Of a DNA stretch of 64,000 nt, positions 9,184 to 19,973 are shown one piece after another. The stretch lies in assembly GCA_039944855.1 (NCBI GenBank), contig JBDUXZ010000024.1, positions 1 to 64,000 on the forward strand, written 5' to 3'. Position 1 is the first letter of the stretch; the number at the start of each line of letters is the position of its first letter. The DNA is from Rhodothermales bacterium. Its GTDB lineage: Bacteria; Bacteroidota; Rhodothermia; Rhodothermales; JANQRZ01. The translations under genes were made by a program, and so were the position numbers. Under the pieces are notes generated by a model. The model did not search any database, had not been told where the DNA came from, and was given only the letters and a program-made list of their open reading frames with translations.

Positions 9184-9263
9184 GCGGCGCGCACCCCGCT
9201 ACTTCCCACTTTATGACCGTGCGGCCCGGCCGCGCGGAAGACCCAAGCCGAAGACCCAGACGC

Positions 9264-9860
9264 ATGACTGAGAAGGACACGCAGACCCAAACCGCTCCCG
9301 AGAACTCGGCACCCGAACCGCAGGAGCCCGAAGCCGCTGCGCCGCAGGATGCCGCCGACGGCCCGACGGCGACGTCCGTCGACGACCTCGCCGCCGAGCT
9401 CGACCGCCACCGCGAGCAGACGCGGCAGCTCGAAGAGCAGCTCCTCCGCCGCGCCGCCGAATTTCAGAACTACCGCCGCCGCACCGATACCGAGTTGGGC
9501 CAGGCCACCGAGCGCGGCCGGGGCGAGGTCGTCGTCCAGATGCTCGACGTGCTCGACGACCTCCAGCGCTCGCTTGCCGCCGCCGAGACCGCAGCGGAGA
9601 CGGAGCAGGGCGGCCCGACGTACGAGGCGCTCAAGACCGGCGTCGACCTCGTGTACAAGAAGTTCGGCGACACGCTCCGCAGCCTCGGCGTCGAGGAGAT
9701 CGACGCCGTCGGCGAGCCGTTCGACGAGCATTTCCACGAGGCGATGATGCAGCAGGAGGTGCCCGGCACTGACGCGGGCACCGTCGTCGGCGAGGTCCAA
9801 AAGGGCTACCGGATGGGCGACCGCGTGCTGCGCCACGCCCGCGTCATCGTCGCGCAGTAG
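9264..9860 (+). CDS. grpE: GrpE nucleotide exchange factor for DnaK
   Basis: The 198-aa protein starts at the ATG at 9264 (MTEKDTQTQTAPEN). An acidic disordered tail (about 1-45) precedes a long coiled coil ('DDLAAELDRHREQTRQLEEQ') and the GrpE core 'RRAAEFQNYRRRT'. It ends in the C-terminal beta domain with 'GTVVGEVQKGYRMGDRVLR' and 'HARVIVAQ'. It releases ADP from DnaK. An in-frame upstream start at 9180 would overlap the hrcA stop, but the extra residues look non-coding. It is 80 bases after hrcA and 107 before dnaJ, so the three are probably co-transcribed. Confidence 0.95.
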   Translation: MTEKDTQTQTAPENSAPEPQEPEAAAPQDAADGPTATSVDDLAAELDRHREQTRQLEEQLLRRAAEFQNYRRRTDTELGQATERGRGEVVVQMLDVLDDLQRSLAAAETAAETEQGGPTYEALKTGVDLVYKKFGDTLRSLGVEEIDAVGEPFDEHFHEAMMQQEVPGTDAGTVVGEVQKGYRMGDRVLRHARVIVAQ

Positions 9861-9967
9861 GCAGCACGCGGCCTGAACCTCGGGCAGCGTGGCGCGTAGC
9901 TCGGCGCTGCTAGGCGGCCTCGGGCTCGTTGTTGACCCTCTATTTTTCAAGCAGAAGCAGCAATAGT

Positions 9968-11128
9968 ATGGCAAGCTCCACCGACGCGATGGACTACTAC
10001 GAGGTGCTCGGCGTCTCGCGCACGGCGCAGCCGGACGAGATCAAGAAGGCGTACCGGAAGAAGGCGCTCCAGTATCACCCGGACCGCAACCCGGGCGATG
10101 CCGAGGCAGAGTCGCGCTTCAAAGAGGCGGCCGAGGCGTACGAGGTCCTCTCGAATCCGGAGAAGCGCCAGCGCTACGACCGCTTCGGCAAGGCCGGCGT
10201 GAACGGCGGCGGCGGCGGCGCGCGGCCCGGCGGCTTCCAGGACATCTCCGACATCTTCAGCGCGTTCTCCGACATTTTCGGCGGTGAGGCGGGCGACGCC
10301 TTCGGACGGCGCGGCGGCGCTCGGCGACGGACCGGCAGCGACCTCCGCGTCCGGCTCGCGCTCACGCTCGAAGAGATCGCCGAAGGCGTCGAGAAGAAGA
10401 TCAAAGTCAAGAAGTTCGTCGTCTGCGACGAGTGCGACGCGACGGGTGCCGAGGGCGGCGAATCGGGCTATCAGGTCTGCCCGACCTGCAAGGGCTCCGG
10501 CGAGTTTCGGCAGGTGTCGAGCACGTTCTTCGGCCAGTTCGTCAACGTGCAGCCGTGCCCGGCGTGCCGCGGCGAAGGCCGGATCGTCACTGATCCGTGC
10601 TCCAATTGCAGCAGCGAGGGCCGGGTGAAGGGGGAGGAGACCACGACGGTCGAGATCCCCGCCGGCGTTCGCGAGGGCCACTTCCTCTCGATCCGCGGCG
10701 CCGGGAACGCGGGCCGTCGCGGCGATCCGGCCGGCGACCTCCGCGTTGAGATCATCGAGACACCGCACGAGGAGCTGACGCGCGACGGGCTCGACGTCCG
10801 CTGCGACCTCCACCTCTCGTTCCCCGACGCCGCGCTCGGGACGGAAGTCGAAGTGCCGACGCTGAAGGGCCGCGCCCGGCTGCAGATCGACGCCGGCATC
10901 CAGAGCGGGCGCGTGCTGCGGATGCGCGGGCGCGGCATTCCCGAACTCGGCAGCGGACGGCGCGGCGATCAACTCGTCACGGTGCAGGTGTGGACGCCGA
11001 CGAAGCTCACGAGCGAGCAGCGCGAACTCATCGAAGAGCTCCGCGGCGCGCCGTCGTTCCAGCCCCGGCCCGACGAGCCGGAGGAGAAGAAGTCGTTCTT
11101 CAGCAAAGTCAAAGACGTGTTCTCGTGA
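9968..11128 (+). CDS. dnaJ: Chaperone DnaJ
   Basis: The 386-aa protein has a J-domain with the HPD motif ('[13 protein letters not shown]'), a Gly-rich linker ([10 protein letters not shown]), and a four-repeat zinc domain ([32 protein letters not shown]). The C-terminal substrate-binding domains follow. It delivers unfolded clients to DnaK and stimulates ATP hydrolysis. The first and fourth zinc repeats deviate from CxxCxGxG by replacing the first Gly, but all eight Cys are present. The start at 9968 is chosen; MDYYEVLG at 9989 is an alternative. dnaK itself is not in the window. Confidence 0.96.
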   Translation: MASSTDAMDYYEVLGVSRTAQPDEIKKAYRKKALQYHPDRNPGDAEAESRFKEAAEAYEVLSNPEKRQRYDRFGKAGVNGGGGGARPGGFQDISDIFSAFSDIFGGEAGDAFGRRGGARRRTGSDLRVRLALTLEEIAEGVEKKIKVKKFVVCDECDATGAEGGESGYQVCPTCKGSGEFRQVSSTFFGQFVNVQPCPACRGEGRIVTDPCSNCSSEGRVKGEETTTVEIPAGVREGHFLSIRGAGNAGRRGDPAGDLRVEIIETPHEELTRDGLDVRCDLHLSFPDAALGTEVEVPTLKGRARLQIDAGIQSGRVLRMRGRGIPELGSGRRGDQLVTVQVWTPTKLTSEQRELIEELRGAPSFQPRPDEPEEKKSFFSKVKDVFS

Positions 11129-11189
11129 TGCGTAACGCGTGACGCGTGGGCTTGGAGACGAGCGCCGCGTCTCCCGAATCCCCCTGCCC

Positions 11190-11759
11190 GTGGCCCTCGA
11201 CCTTCGCCATCCCGATCACGCTCCGACCGATGCGCCCGTCCACGACGACGAGGCGCACGCGGGCGAGGGCGGCGCAGGCGGCGAGATGCTGCGCGCGGTG
11301 ATGCGCCGCGTGGCGTCGCCGGTGACGGTCGTCACCGCAGCGTCGGGCGGGGAACGGCGCGGGGCGACGATCGGCTCGTTCACGAGCGTCTCGCTCGACC
11401 CGCCGCTGATTTCGTTCAACGTGCAGAAGGACTCGTCGCTCCACGCCGCCCTCCTCGGGGCCGACACGTTCGCCGTCCACCTGCTGAGCGAGACGCAGGC
11501 CGACCTCGCCAACCACTTCGCCGTGCCGGACCTGACGAGCGAGGAGCAGTTCCGCGACGTGGCCCACGGCACGGCACAGGGCGGAGCGCCGATCCTGCCC
11601 GATACGTTCGGCGTGCTCCACTGCGAGCGTTACGCCGTCCACGACGCGGGCGACCACTCGCTCTTCCTCGGCCGCGTCCTCCGCGTCACCGAGGCCGAGG
11701 CGGCGGGGCCGCTGCTCTACTACGACCGCTCGTACCGCGCCGTCGGTGGCGAAGTGTGA
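11190..11759 (+). CDS. Flavin reductase-like FMN-binding split-barrel protein
   Basis: About 189 aa from a GTG at 11190; another GTG at 11139 is possible and the true start is uncertain. The core begins at 'LRAVMRRVASPVTVVTA' and contains the family blocks 'GATIGSFTSVSLDPPLISFN', 'FAVHLLSETQADLANHFA', and 'HCERYAVHDAGDHSLFLGRV'. This is the DIM6/NTAB flavin reductase family, which reduces FMN or FAD with NAD(P)H to supply flavin monooxygenases. No partner oxygenase lies next to it. It ends before a 30-bp perfect palindrome and the convergent FKBP gene. Confidence 0.85.
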   Translation: MALDLRHPDHAPTDAPVHDDEAHAGEGGAGGEMLRAVMRRVASPVTVVTAASGGERRGATIGSFTSVSLDPPLISFNVQKDSSLHAALLGADTFAVHLLSETQADLANHFAVPDLTSEEQFRDVAHGTAQGGAPILPDTFGVLHCERYAVHDAGDHSLFLGRVLRVTEAEAAGPLLYYDRSYRAVGGEV

Positions 11760-11774
11760 CGGGGCAGAAACGAA

Positions 11775-11804
11775 CGTAGGGGCGCAGCATGCTGCGCCCC
11801 TACG
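11775..11804. repeat. 30-bp perfect palindrome between convergent genes
   Basis: The sequence CGTAGGGGCGCAGCA (11775-11789) is followed directly by its exact reverse complement (11790-11804). It lies 16 bases after the flavin reductase stop and 27 bases before the FKBP stop on the other strand. There is no T-tract, so it is either a bidirectional factor-dependent stop or a copy of the widely dispersed GTAGGGGCGC-type extragenic palindromes. Confidence 0.85.
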
Positions 11805-11830
11805 GCGAATCTCGATGGGGGAAGAGGGGG

Positions 11831-12547
11831 CTAGTTGCCCGCCTGCGGTGCCGCTCCCTTCATCACGTCGAGTAGCTCCACGTCGAACACGAGCGCGCGG
11901 TTCGGGCCGATCTGCGGCGGGGCCTGCTCGCCGTAGGCGAGGTCGGCCGGGATGAACACCCGCCACTCGGAGCCGACCTGCATCAGCTGCAGCGCCTCGT
12001 TCCAGCCGGGGATCACCTCGCCGACGACGAAGCGGGCCGGACGGCCGCGGCGGTACGACGAGTCGAACTCCGTGCTGTCGGGGAGCGTGCCGCGGTAGTT
12101 GACGAGGACGGTGTCGCCGAGCGTCGGCGACTCGCCCTGACCCACCTGAATCACCTTGTACTGCAGGCCGCTCTCCGTCACCTCGATGCTGTCGCGGCCA
12201 GCGTTGGCGGCGAGGAATTCCTCGCTCGTCCGCATGTTCGTGACGGAGGCGCGGGCGGTAAGGGTATCCTGGAAGGCGCGCATGATCGAGTCGACCTGGA
12301 CCGTCGTGAAGCGGAGGGAGTCGCCGTTGAGGCCGGCGCGGACGGCCGTGAGGATCAGTTCGTCGTCGAGCACGATGCTCTCGTCGATCTGCTCCATCTG
12401 GTCGTGGAGGGCCGTGCCGAGGTCGTGGCCGACGATGTACGCCACCTGATCGTCGAGCGTGTCGAGGCTGCCGGGGTCGGCGGAGCGCTCGCACGCGGCG
12501 AGGGTGAGGGTCGCGGCGAGGAGGGCAAAGACGTAGCGTCGGGTCAT
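11831..12547 (-). CDS. FKBP-type peptidyl-prolyl isomerase, lipoprotein
   Basis: The 238-aa protein has a lipoprotein signal (MTRRYVFALLAATLTLAAC, lipobox LAAC, Cys19). An FkpA-like helical N-terminal dimerisation region (about 25-125) precedes the FKBP domain with 'GDTVLVNYRGTLPDSTEFDS', 'GWNEALQLMQVGSEWRVFIP' and 'LAYGEQAPPQIGPNRALVFD'. These include the usual active-site aromatic and Asp residues. It should catalyse proline cis-trans isomerisation and assist folding in the periplasm, attached to a membrane. It is divergent from metG across about 220 bases. Confidence 0.92.
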   Translation of the reverse strand: MTRRYVFALLAATLTLAACERSADPGSLDTLDDQVAYIVGHDLGTALHDQMEQIDESIVLDDELILTAVRAGLNGDSLRFTTVQVDSIMRAFQDTLTARASVTNMRTSEEFLAANAGRDSIEVTESGLQYKVIQVGQGESPTLGDTVLVNYRGTLPDSTEFDSSYRRGRPARFVVGEVIPGWNEALQLMQVGSEWRVFIPADLAYGEQAPPQIGPNRALVFDVELLDVMKGAAPQAGN

Positions 12548-12765
12548 AGGGGGAAGGCGGGGTCGGCCCGCATCGGGTGTCGGTTGCTCGAGCGTGAGGA
12601 CGGGGGAGCCCCGCCAAAAGCGCAGCGCGCAGTATACCGATGGGCCGCCGACGCATCCAAGACGCGGAGCCGCCGGCGGGCATTTCTGCTCAAACCTTCG
12701 CGAGCGAATCGGACCCGGCGTTGCGCGGCTCCGTAGCTTTTGGCCCTCGCTTTCACCGCCCCGCC

Positions 12766-14853
<2,088 letters not shown>

Positions 14854-14880
14854 CGGGAGCGCGCCCGCACCAAAACAGAG

Positions 14881-15082
14881 ATAGGCCGCCTCTCTCCCCA
14901 GAGAGGCGACCTATCGTGACGGCTGCGAGCCGTCTGGAAAATCGGGTGGCAGGCCCCACCACCAAGCCTGCCACCCGAATAGCGCCCTGGTTGGACCTGT
15001 CGGGCGCTATAGTGATTACGTCTCCATCCATCGACGTAATGGCACCTGTTGAGCGGAGAGTGCGGAGGACACCGGCCGCTCA
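14881..15082. other. Run of six adjacent perfect or near-perfect hairpins
   Basis: Six inverted repeats follow each other with gaps of 10 bases or less: 14881-14914 (about 14 bp, one mismatch, loop CCCC); 14918-14934 (7 bp, loop GCG); 14942-14978 (13 bp); 14979-15010 (9 bp, abutting the previous stem); 15015-15040 (8 bp); 15050-15082 (7 bp). The first may end metG transcription. The others have no T-tracts, so they are not simple terminators. The density suggests a structured non-coding RNA or long structured leader of the downstream peptidase gene. I recognise no known RNA family. Confidence 0.7.
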
Positions 15083-15285
15083 TCTACATATACGCGAGGG
15101 AGCCGTGCAGGAGGTCAAAGAAGGACGAAAAGTTTTTATTCCCTGATCTTTACTACGGATACGACCGGGCGGAGATGCAGGGTCTCAGGGTAGGAATCGC
15201 TGGCTTCCCGATGCCGGGGGCATTGCTCGTGTCCGTAACGTCCGGCCGTACCTTCGCCCTCTCCGAACGCTCTGCCTACGCCGTG

Positions 15286-16932
15286 ATGTACCGATTCCTC
15301 CTCGTCGCCCTCCTCACCGCCGCCTCGCTGCACGCGCAGCCCGCTCCTTCCGACCCCTCGTCTTCCGGTGGGCTCCTGATCCTCGAGCAGGCCGCGTTCG
15401 ACGTGCACTACTACGATCTCGAGATTGAGGTCGAGCCTGTTGCGGAACGCATCGAGGGGCACCTCGGGATGTACGCGACGATGGTGCTCCCGAGCGACGC
15501 CATCGCGCTCGACCTCGACACGACGTTCGCCGTCGCGCAGGTCACCGACGTAAAGAGGGGGGAGACCCTACCCTTCGAGCGGTTGGGAGGGCGGCTCCTG
15601 ATCGACCTCGGCTGGACGATGCAGCCGGGGGATTCAGTCGCCGTTCGCGTGGACTACGCGGGCAAGCCTCGTGTCGCTCCCAACCCGCCGTGGGACGGGG
15701 GTTTCACGTGGGTCGACCGAGCGGACGGGACCCACTGGGTCGGCGTTTCCTGTCAGGGCGAGGGGGCGGACCTGTGGTGGCCGGTGAAAGACCATCCGTC
15801 GGACGAGCCCGATTCGCTGCGCATCCGCGCTACCGTCCCCGCCGGTCACACCGCCGTCTCCGCGGGCCGTCTCCGGGGCGTCGTGGAGAACCCCGACGGC
15901 ACGCGCACCTTCGACTGGTTCGTCTCGACGCCGATCAACAACTACGGCCTCTCGCTCTACGTCGCGCCCTACGAAACGGTCGAGGCGGACTACACCAGCG
16001 TCGCGGGCGAGGCGCTGCCGATCCGGTTTTACGTGCTGCCGGAGGACCGGGCGAAGGCCGAAGCGCTGATGCCGCAGATCGTCGAGCAGATGCGGTTCAT
16101 GGAGGAGACGTTCGGGCCGTACCCATTCCGCGCGGACAAGTACGCCGTCGTCCAGTCACCGTACCTCGGGATGGAACACCAGACCGCGATCGCGTACGGC
16201 GACACGTTCACTGACAACGCGTTCGGGTTCGACTGGCTCCACCTCCACGAGTTCGCGCACGAGTGGTGGGGCAACCTCGTCACCGTGCCGGACTGGAGCC
16301 ATTTGTGGATCCACGAGGGGTTCGCGATGTACGTCGAAGCGCTCTACGCCGAGCACCTCGGCGGGCGGGATGCCTACCTCCGCTACCTCCAGTCGAAGCG
16401 CGGGCGGATTCTCAACGCGCGGCCCGTCGTTCCGAGCCGGACGGTGGATACGCAGGAAGCCCACTTCGGCACGAGCTCGACCGACGCCGACGTGTACTTC
16501 AAAGGGATGTGGTTCCTCCACACGCTGCGCTACGCCGTCGACGACGACCCGGCGTTCTTCCGGGCGCTCCGTCGCATGGCCTATCCCGACCCCGCCATGG
16601 AGGCCATGACCGATGGGCGGCAAGCCCGCTTCGCGACGACGGAGGACTTCCAGCGGATCCTAGAGCATGAGACCGGGAGGAATCTCAGCACGCTCTTCCG
16701 GCTCTACCTCTACCAGCCCACGCTTCCGCGCCTCGTAGCCGAGCGGGAGGGCCGCCGGCTCCACCTGCGGTGGGAGACCCCCGAAGGGTACCCGGTCGAA
16801 CTTCCGGTCGAAGTCGCCGTCGATGGCGAGGTGCGCCGGGTCCCGATGCGGGCCGGACAGGGACAGGTCTTGCTGCCGCCGGACGCCGAGGTAGCGATCG
16901 ACCCCAACGGCTGGGTGCTGAAGGCGGAGTGA
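15286..16932 (+). CDS. Secreted M1-family zinc metallopeptidase (aminopeptidase-like)
   Basis: The 548-aa protein from the ATG at 15286 starts with a signal peptide (MYRFLLVALLTAASLHA, then Q). The N-terminal beta-saddle domain is followed by the catalytic domain with the zinc motif HEFAHEWWGN at residues 321-330 and Glu344 in 'WIHEGFAMYVEALY', giving HExxH-x18-E. 'GMEHQT' takes the place of the GAMEN exopeptidase motif, as in many secreted bacterial M1 enzymes. It probably trims peptides outside the inner membrane. It is shorter than PepN and lacks its large C-terminal domain. An upstream in-frame extension crosses the hairpin region and is not used. Confidence 0.9.
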   Translation: MYRFLLVALLTAASLHAQPAPSDPSSSGGLLILEQAAFDVHYYDLEIEVEPVAERIEGHLGMYATMVLPSDAIALDLDTTFAVAQVTDVKRGETLPFERLGGRLLIDLGWTMQPGDSVAVRVDYAGKPRVAPNPPWDGGFTWVDRADGTHWVGVSCQGEGADLWWPVKDHPSDEPDSLRIRATVPAGHTAVSAGRLRGVVENPDGTRTFDWFVSTPINNYGLSLYVAPYETVEADYTSVAGEALPIRFYVLPEDRAKAEALMPQIVEQMRFMEETFGPYPFRADKYAVVQSPYLGMEHQTAIAYGDTFTDNAFGFDWLHLHEFAHEWWGNLVTVPDWSHLWIHEGFAMYVEALYAEHLGGRDAYLRYLQSKRGRILNARPVVPSRTVDTQEAHFGTSSTDADVYFKGMWFLHTLRYAVDDDPAFFRALRRMAYPDPAMEAMTDGRQARFATTEDFQRILEHETGRNLSTLFRLYLYQPTLPRLVAEREGRRLHLRWETPEGYPVELPVEVAVDGEVRRVPMRAGQGQVLLPPDAEVAIDPNGWVLKAE

Positions 16933-16989
16933 GCGTATCGCTGCTAGCGATCGATCTCGGGGCGTGAGGGGTCGGTTCTCCACACGCCC

Positions 16990-17017
16990 TTTACAAACCT
17001 CTGACTGGGCCTATATT
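16990..17017 (+). promoter_or_regulatory. Candidate promoter for the secreted metzincin gene
   Basis: TTTACA (16990-16995) and TATATT (17012-17017) are separated by 16 bases, a good match to a sigma-70-like -35/-10 pair and unusually AT-rich for this window. It would give a leader of about 80 bases before the ATG at 17105. Promoters in this phylum can follow other consensuses, so this is a sequence match only. Confidence 0.45.
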
Positions 17018-17104
17018 CTACGTCTTCGCAGGCGGGAGAGACCGGTCGGGCTCTCTGTACCATCATGGGCCTCGAATCGTCCTCTCACTCAACCCAGGCG
17101 GACT

Positions 17105-19432
17105 ATGCATAGCGCACCCTCCTTCTCACTCTCTCGCACCTTCCTCGCGACGGTGCTCGCTCTCCTGTTGGCCGCGTCGCCTGCGTTTGCGCAGGATCTC
17201 GCGGATCGCCTCTGGACGGATGTCGTCTCGGCGTCGGTCACCACGGGCGCGGAGCGGCAGATCGTCCCGAACGCGTACCGGAGCGTCCGGATGGACGGGG
17301 CGCTGATGGCGAGTCTCTTGGCCGAGGCCCCGCTCGAAGCCGCCCCGTTTGACACCCGCAGTGGCGTGATCGTACCGTTGCCGACGCCCGACGGGGGCTT
17401 CGCGTCGTTCCGTGTTGTGGAAGCGCCCATCATGGAAGCAGGGCTCCAGGCGCGCTATCCCGAGCTGCGCACCTACTACGGCCGCGGCGTGGAAGCGAAG
17501 GGCTCTATGGTTCGCATCAGCGCCACGCCAGAAGGGTTCCACGCATTTGTGCTCGGGAAGGGCGGCAGCATGCTGATCGACCCGATGCAGGCCTTGGACA
17601 CCGAGCACTACGTCGTCTATCGCAAGCGTGACTACGTGCCGGACCAGGCGCGCGTGCTCGAAGCCTTCGGCAACGAAGAAGTCATCGAGGCACCGGGCGA
17701 TGACGAGCCGGTTGACGTGACGACGGCGCGGCCCGAGAACGGGGAGTTGCTCCGGACCTACCGCCTCGCGATGGCCGCCACGGGCGAGTACACCGCCTTC
17801 CACAGCGCGCGCCGGAACCGGCCGTCGAACGTAGCCGATGGCCTCGCCGCGATCATCATCGCGATGAACCGGGTCAACGGCATTTACGAGCGCGACCTCT
17901 CTGTGCGCATGGTGCTGATCGACGAGACTGACCAGGTCATCTATACCGACGGGACGTCGGATCCGTATACGAACAACAGCGGGGGGGCGATGCTCGGGGA
18001 GAACCAGTCGAACCTCGACGCCGTCATCGGGTCCGACAACTACGATGTCGGCCACGTCTTCTCGACGGGCGGCGGCGGCGTGGCCGGGCTCGGCGTCGTG
18101 TGCCGGACCGGGCAGAAGGGGCGCGGTGTGACCGGCCTTGGTTCGCCCATCAACGACATCTTCTACGTCGACTTCGTCTCCCACGAAATCGGCCACCAGT
18201 TCCGCGGCAACCACAGCTTCAACGGGAGTTCCGGCAACTGCAGCGGCGGCAACCGCAACGGCTCGACGGCCTACGAACCGGGGAGCGGCTCGACGATCAT
18301 GGCCTACGCCGGCATCTGCAACCCGCAGAACCTACAGAACACCAGCGACGACTATTTCCACGCCGTATCGCTCATCGAGATCGTGAATTACATCTCGGTC
18401 GGCGCGGGCAACGACTGCGCCGAGGAGACGGAGACGGAGAACAGTCCGCCCGTCGTGATGTCCGACGTCGACGGCCTCTCGATCCCGATCGAAACCCCCT
18501 TCGTGCTCACTGGCAGTGCGGAGGACGACAACAACGACCCCGAGGATCTCACGTATACGTGGGAAGAGTTCGACCTCGGCCCGGCCGGCCCCCCGGCCGG
18601 AGGGACGGGGTGGAACGGGACGCCGCCGTTCTTCCGCTCGTTCGACCCCGTGGATGAGCCCGTCCGCTACTTCCCCGCCCTCGACCGCCTCATCGCAGGT
18701 AACCCGCCGGTGATCGGGGAAGGGCTCCCCTCTTCTGACGGGAGGCTCCGGTTCCGGCTCACCGCGCGCGACAACGCCGGCGGTATTGGCGACCTCCAGG
18801 TCACGCTCGACGTCGTCGAGGACGCCGGGCCGTTCGAGGTCACGTTCGCCAACGAAGGAGACCTCGTCTACGGCACGGGCTCCGAGCAGGAGGTCACGTG
18901 GGACGTGGCCGGCACCGACGCCGGCGACGTGAACACGCCGACCGTGGACATCCTCTTCTCCGCCGATGGCGGCGACACCTTCGACATCGTCCTCGCAGAG
19001 GGCACGGACAACGACGGCGCCGAACTCGTGACAATGCCGAGCGAGGTGACCGACGAAGCTCGCATCATGATCCGGGCCGTCGACAACGTTTTCTTCGCCG
19101 TGAATCGGGAGGAGTTCGCCCTCGAGATCGGGGTGGCGAACGAGGCCCGTCCCGAGGCCACGCACTCGCTCAGCGCCGTCTACCCGAACCCGTTCGGCGT
19201 GACGTCGTCGCGCGCCACGCTGAACCTGACGGTGGAGCAGAGCCAGGCCGTGCGCGTCGCGGTCTACGACGCGCTCGGGCGGCAGGTGGCCGTGCTCCAC
19301 GACGGCACGCTCGCCGCCGGGCAGAACCGCCAGCTCTCGCTCGACGCGGCAGCGTTGGCGGGCGGCACGTACTTCGTCCGCGTCGTCGGCGAGACGTTCA
19401 CCGACGTGCAGCAGATGACCGTCGTACGCTAG
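17105..19432 (+). CDS. Secreted reprolysin-like metzincin with C-terminal sorting domain
   Basis: The 775-aa protein from the ATG at 17105 has a signal peptide (about 1-30), a propeptide-like region, and a metallopeptidase domain with 'HEIGHQFRGNH' at residues 360-370 and a Met-turn 'GSTIMAYAGIC' (Met399). A beta-sandwich region follows ('DNNDPEDLTYTWEEFD', 'VTWDVAGTDAGDVNTPTVDI'). It ends in a type A sorting domain ('AVYPNPFGVTSSRATL', 'YDALGRQVAVLHDG', 'GGTYFVRVVGE'), which suggests type IX secretion. In metzincins the eighth residue of HExxHxxGxxH is Gly; here it is Arg367, followed by Gly368. All zinc-ligand His are kept. Confidence 0.88.
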   Translation: MHSAPSFSLSRTFLATVLALLLAASPAFAQDLADRLWTDVVSASVTTGAERQIVPNAYRSVRMDGALMASLLAEAPLEAAPFDTRSGVIVPLPTPDGGFASFRVVEAPIMEAGLQARYPELRTYYGRGVEAKGSMVRISATPEGFHAFVLGKGGSMLIDPMQALDTEHYVVYRKRDYVPDQARVLEAFGNEEVIEAPGDDEPVDVTTARPENGELLRTYRLAMAATGEYTAFHSARRNRPSNVADGLAAIIIAMNRVNGIYERDLSVRMVLIDETDQVIYTDGTSDPYTNNSGGAMLGENQSNLDAVIGSDNYDVGHVFSTGGGGVAGLGVVCRTGQKGRGVTGLGSPINDIFYVDFVSHEIGHQFRGNHSFNGSSGNCSGGNRNGSTAYEPGSGSTIMAYAGICNPQNLQNTSDDYFHAVSLIEIVNYISVGAGNDCAEETETENSPPVVMSDVDGLSIPIETPFVLTGSAEDDNNDPEDLTYTWEEFDLGPAGPPAGGTGWNGTPPFFRSFDPVDEPVRYFPALDRLIAGNPPVIGEGLPSSDGRLRFRLTARDNAGGIGDLQVTLDVVEDAGPFEVTFANEGDLVYGTGSEQEVTWDVAGTDAGDVNTPTVDILFSADGGDTFDIVLAEGTDNDGAELVTMPSEVTDEARIMIRAVDNVFFAVNREEFALEIGVANEARPEATHSLSAVYPNPFGVTSSRATLNLTVEQSQAVRVAVYDALGRQVAVLHDGTLAAGQNRQLSLDAAALAGGTYFVRVVGETFTDVQQMTVVR

Positions 19433-19453
19433 CGGACGGACAAGCCACAGGCA

Positions 19454-19492
19454 GGGCGGAAGGGGTTCCTATCCCTTCCGCCCTTTCTTTTT
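19454..19492 (+). terminator. Rho-independent terminator after the metzincin gene
   Basis: The stem GGGCGGAAGGG (19454-19464) pairs perfectly with CCCTTCCGCCC (19473-19483) around an 8-base loop, and TTTCTTTTT follows at once. It lies 22 bases past the stop codon on the plus strand, a textbook intrinsic terminator. Confidence 0.93.
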
Positions 19493-19572
19493 GGGCGGCG
19501 TGAAGAGGGAATGGACGCGAAACGTTCGCACCCTGACAGGGTTGTACCGGGCCACCACGAACGACGATACAG

Positions 19573-19953
19573 ATGATGGAACGGCTCAAATGCAAGGCCT
19601 GCGGGTGCTATAGCATGGTCCCCGTGGCAATCGACAGCGATACGGAAGAGGACGAACTCCTACTCTTCACCGACGAACAGGAGTCCCGATTTTTCACCTG
19701 CCACGTGTGCGGCGACAACTGGCTCTCCGTGAAGCAGGTCGAGGAGGGAGACTGCCAGATCACGTTCGTCCACCAGATGGGGATGCAGCCCCTCCTCAAG
19801 CGCACCGCCCACATGGCGACGCCCATCGTGCTCAACGAAGGCACCGTCGGCCAGTGGAGCTACTACCTCGGCGACGACGAGGTCGCGGAGAGCGAGTGGC
19901 GTCACGTCCTCGGCAAGCGGCGCCGGGTCCTACGCGCGATCTGTACGAACTGA
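19573..19953 (+). CDS. Small zinc-ribbon protein of unknown function
   Basis: The 126-aa protein carries two Cys pairs, 'CKAC' at residues 7-10 and 'CHVC' at 43-46, which probably form one zinc ribbon with a 30-residue acidic insertion. The rest is a compact alpha/beta segment with several Trp and Tyr ('TVGQWSYYLGDDEVAESEWR') and a basic tail (GKRRRVLRAICTN). There is no signal peptide, so it is cytoplasmic. I do not recognise the family. The start may be the second ATG at 19576. It stands alone between two terminators. Confidence 0.75.
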   Translation: MMERLKCKACGCYSMVPVAIDSDTEEDELLLFTDEQESRFFTCHVCGDNWLSVKQVEEGDCQITFVHQMGMQPLLKRTAHMATPIVLNEGTVGQWSYYLGDDEVAESEWRHVLGKRRRVLRAICTN

Positions 19954-19973
19954 GCGCGCGGAGCGGGGAGTAC

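Noticed and set aside
14881-15082. tRNA or known structural RNA gene
   Set aside because: No cloverleaf with a T-loop GTTCRA motif or CCA end, and no recognisable RNase P, SRP, 6S or tmRNA core; the stems follow one another in series.
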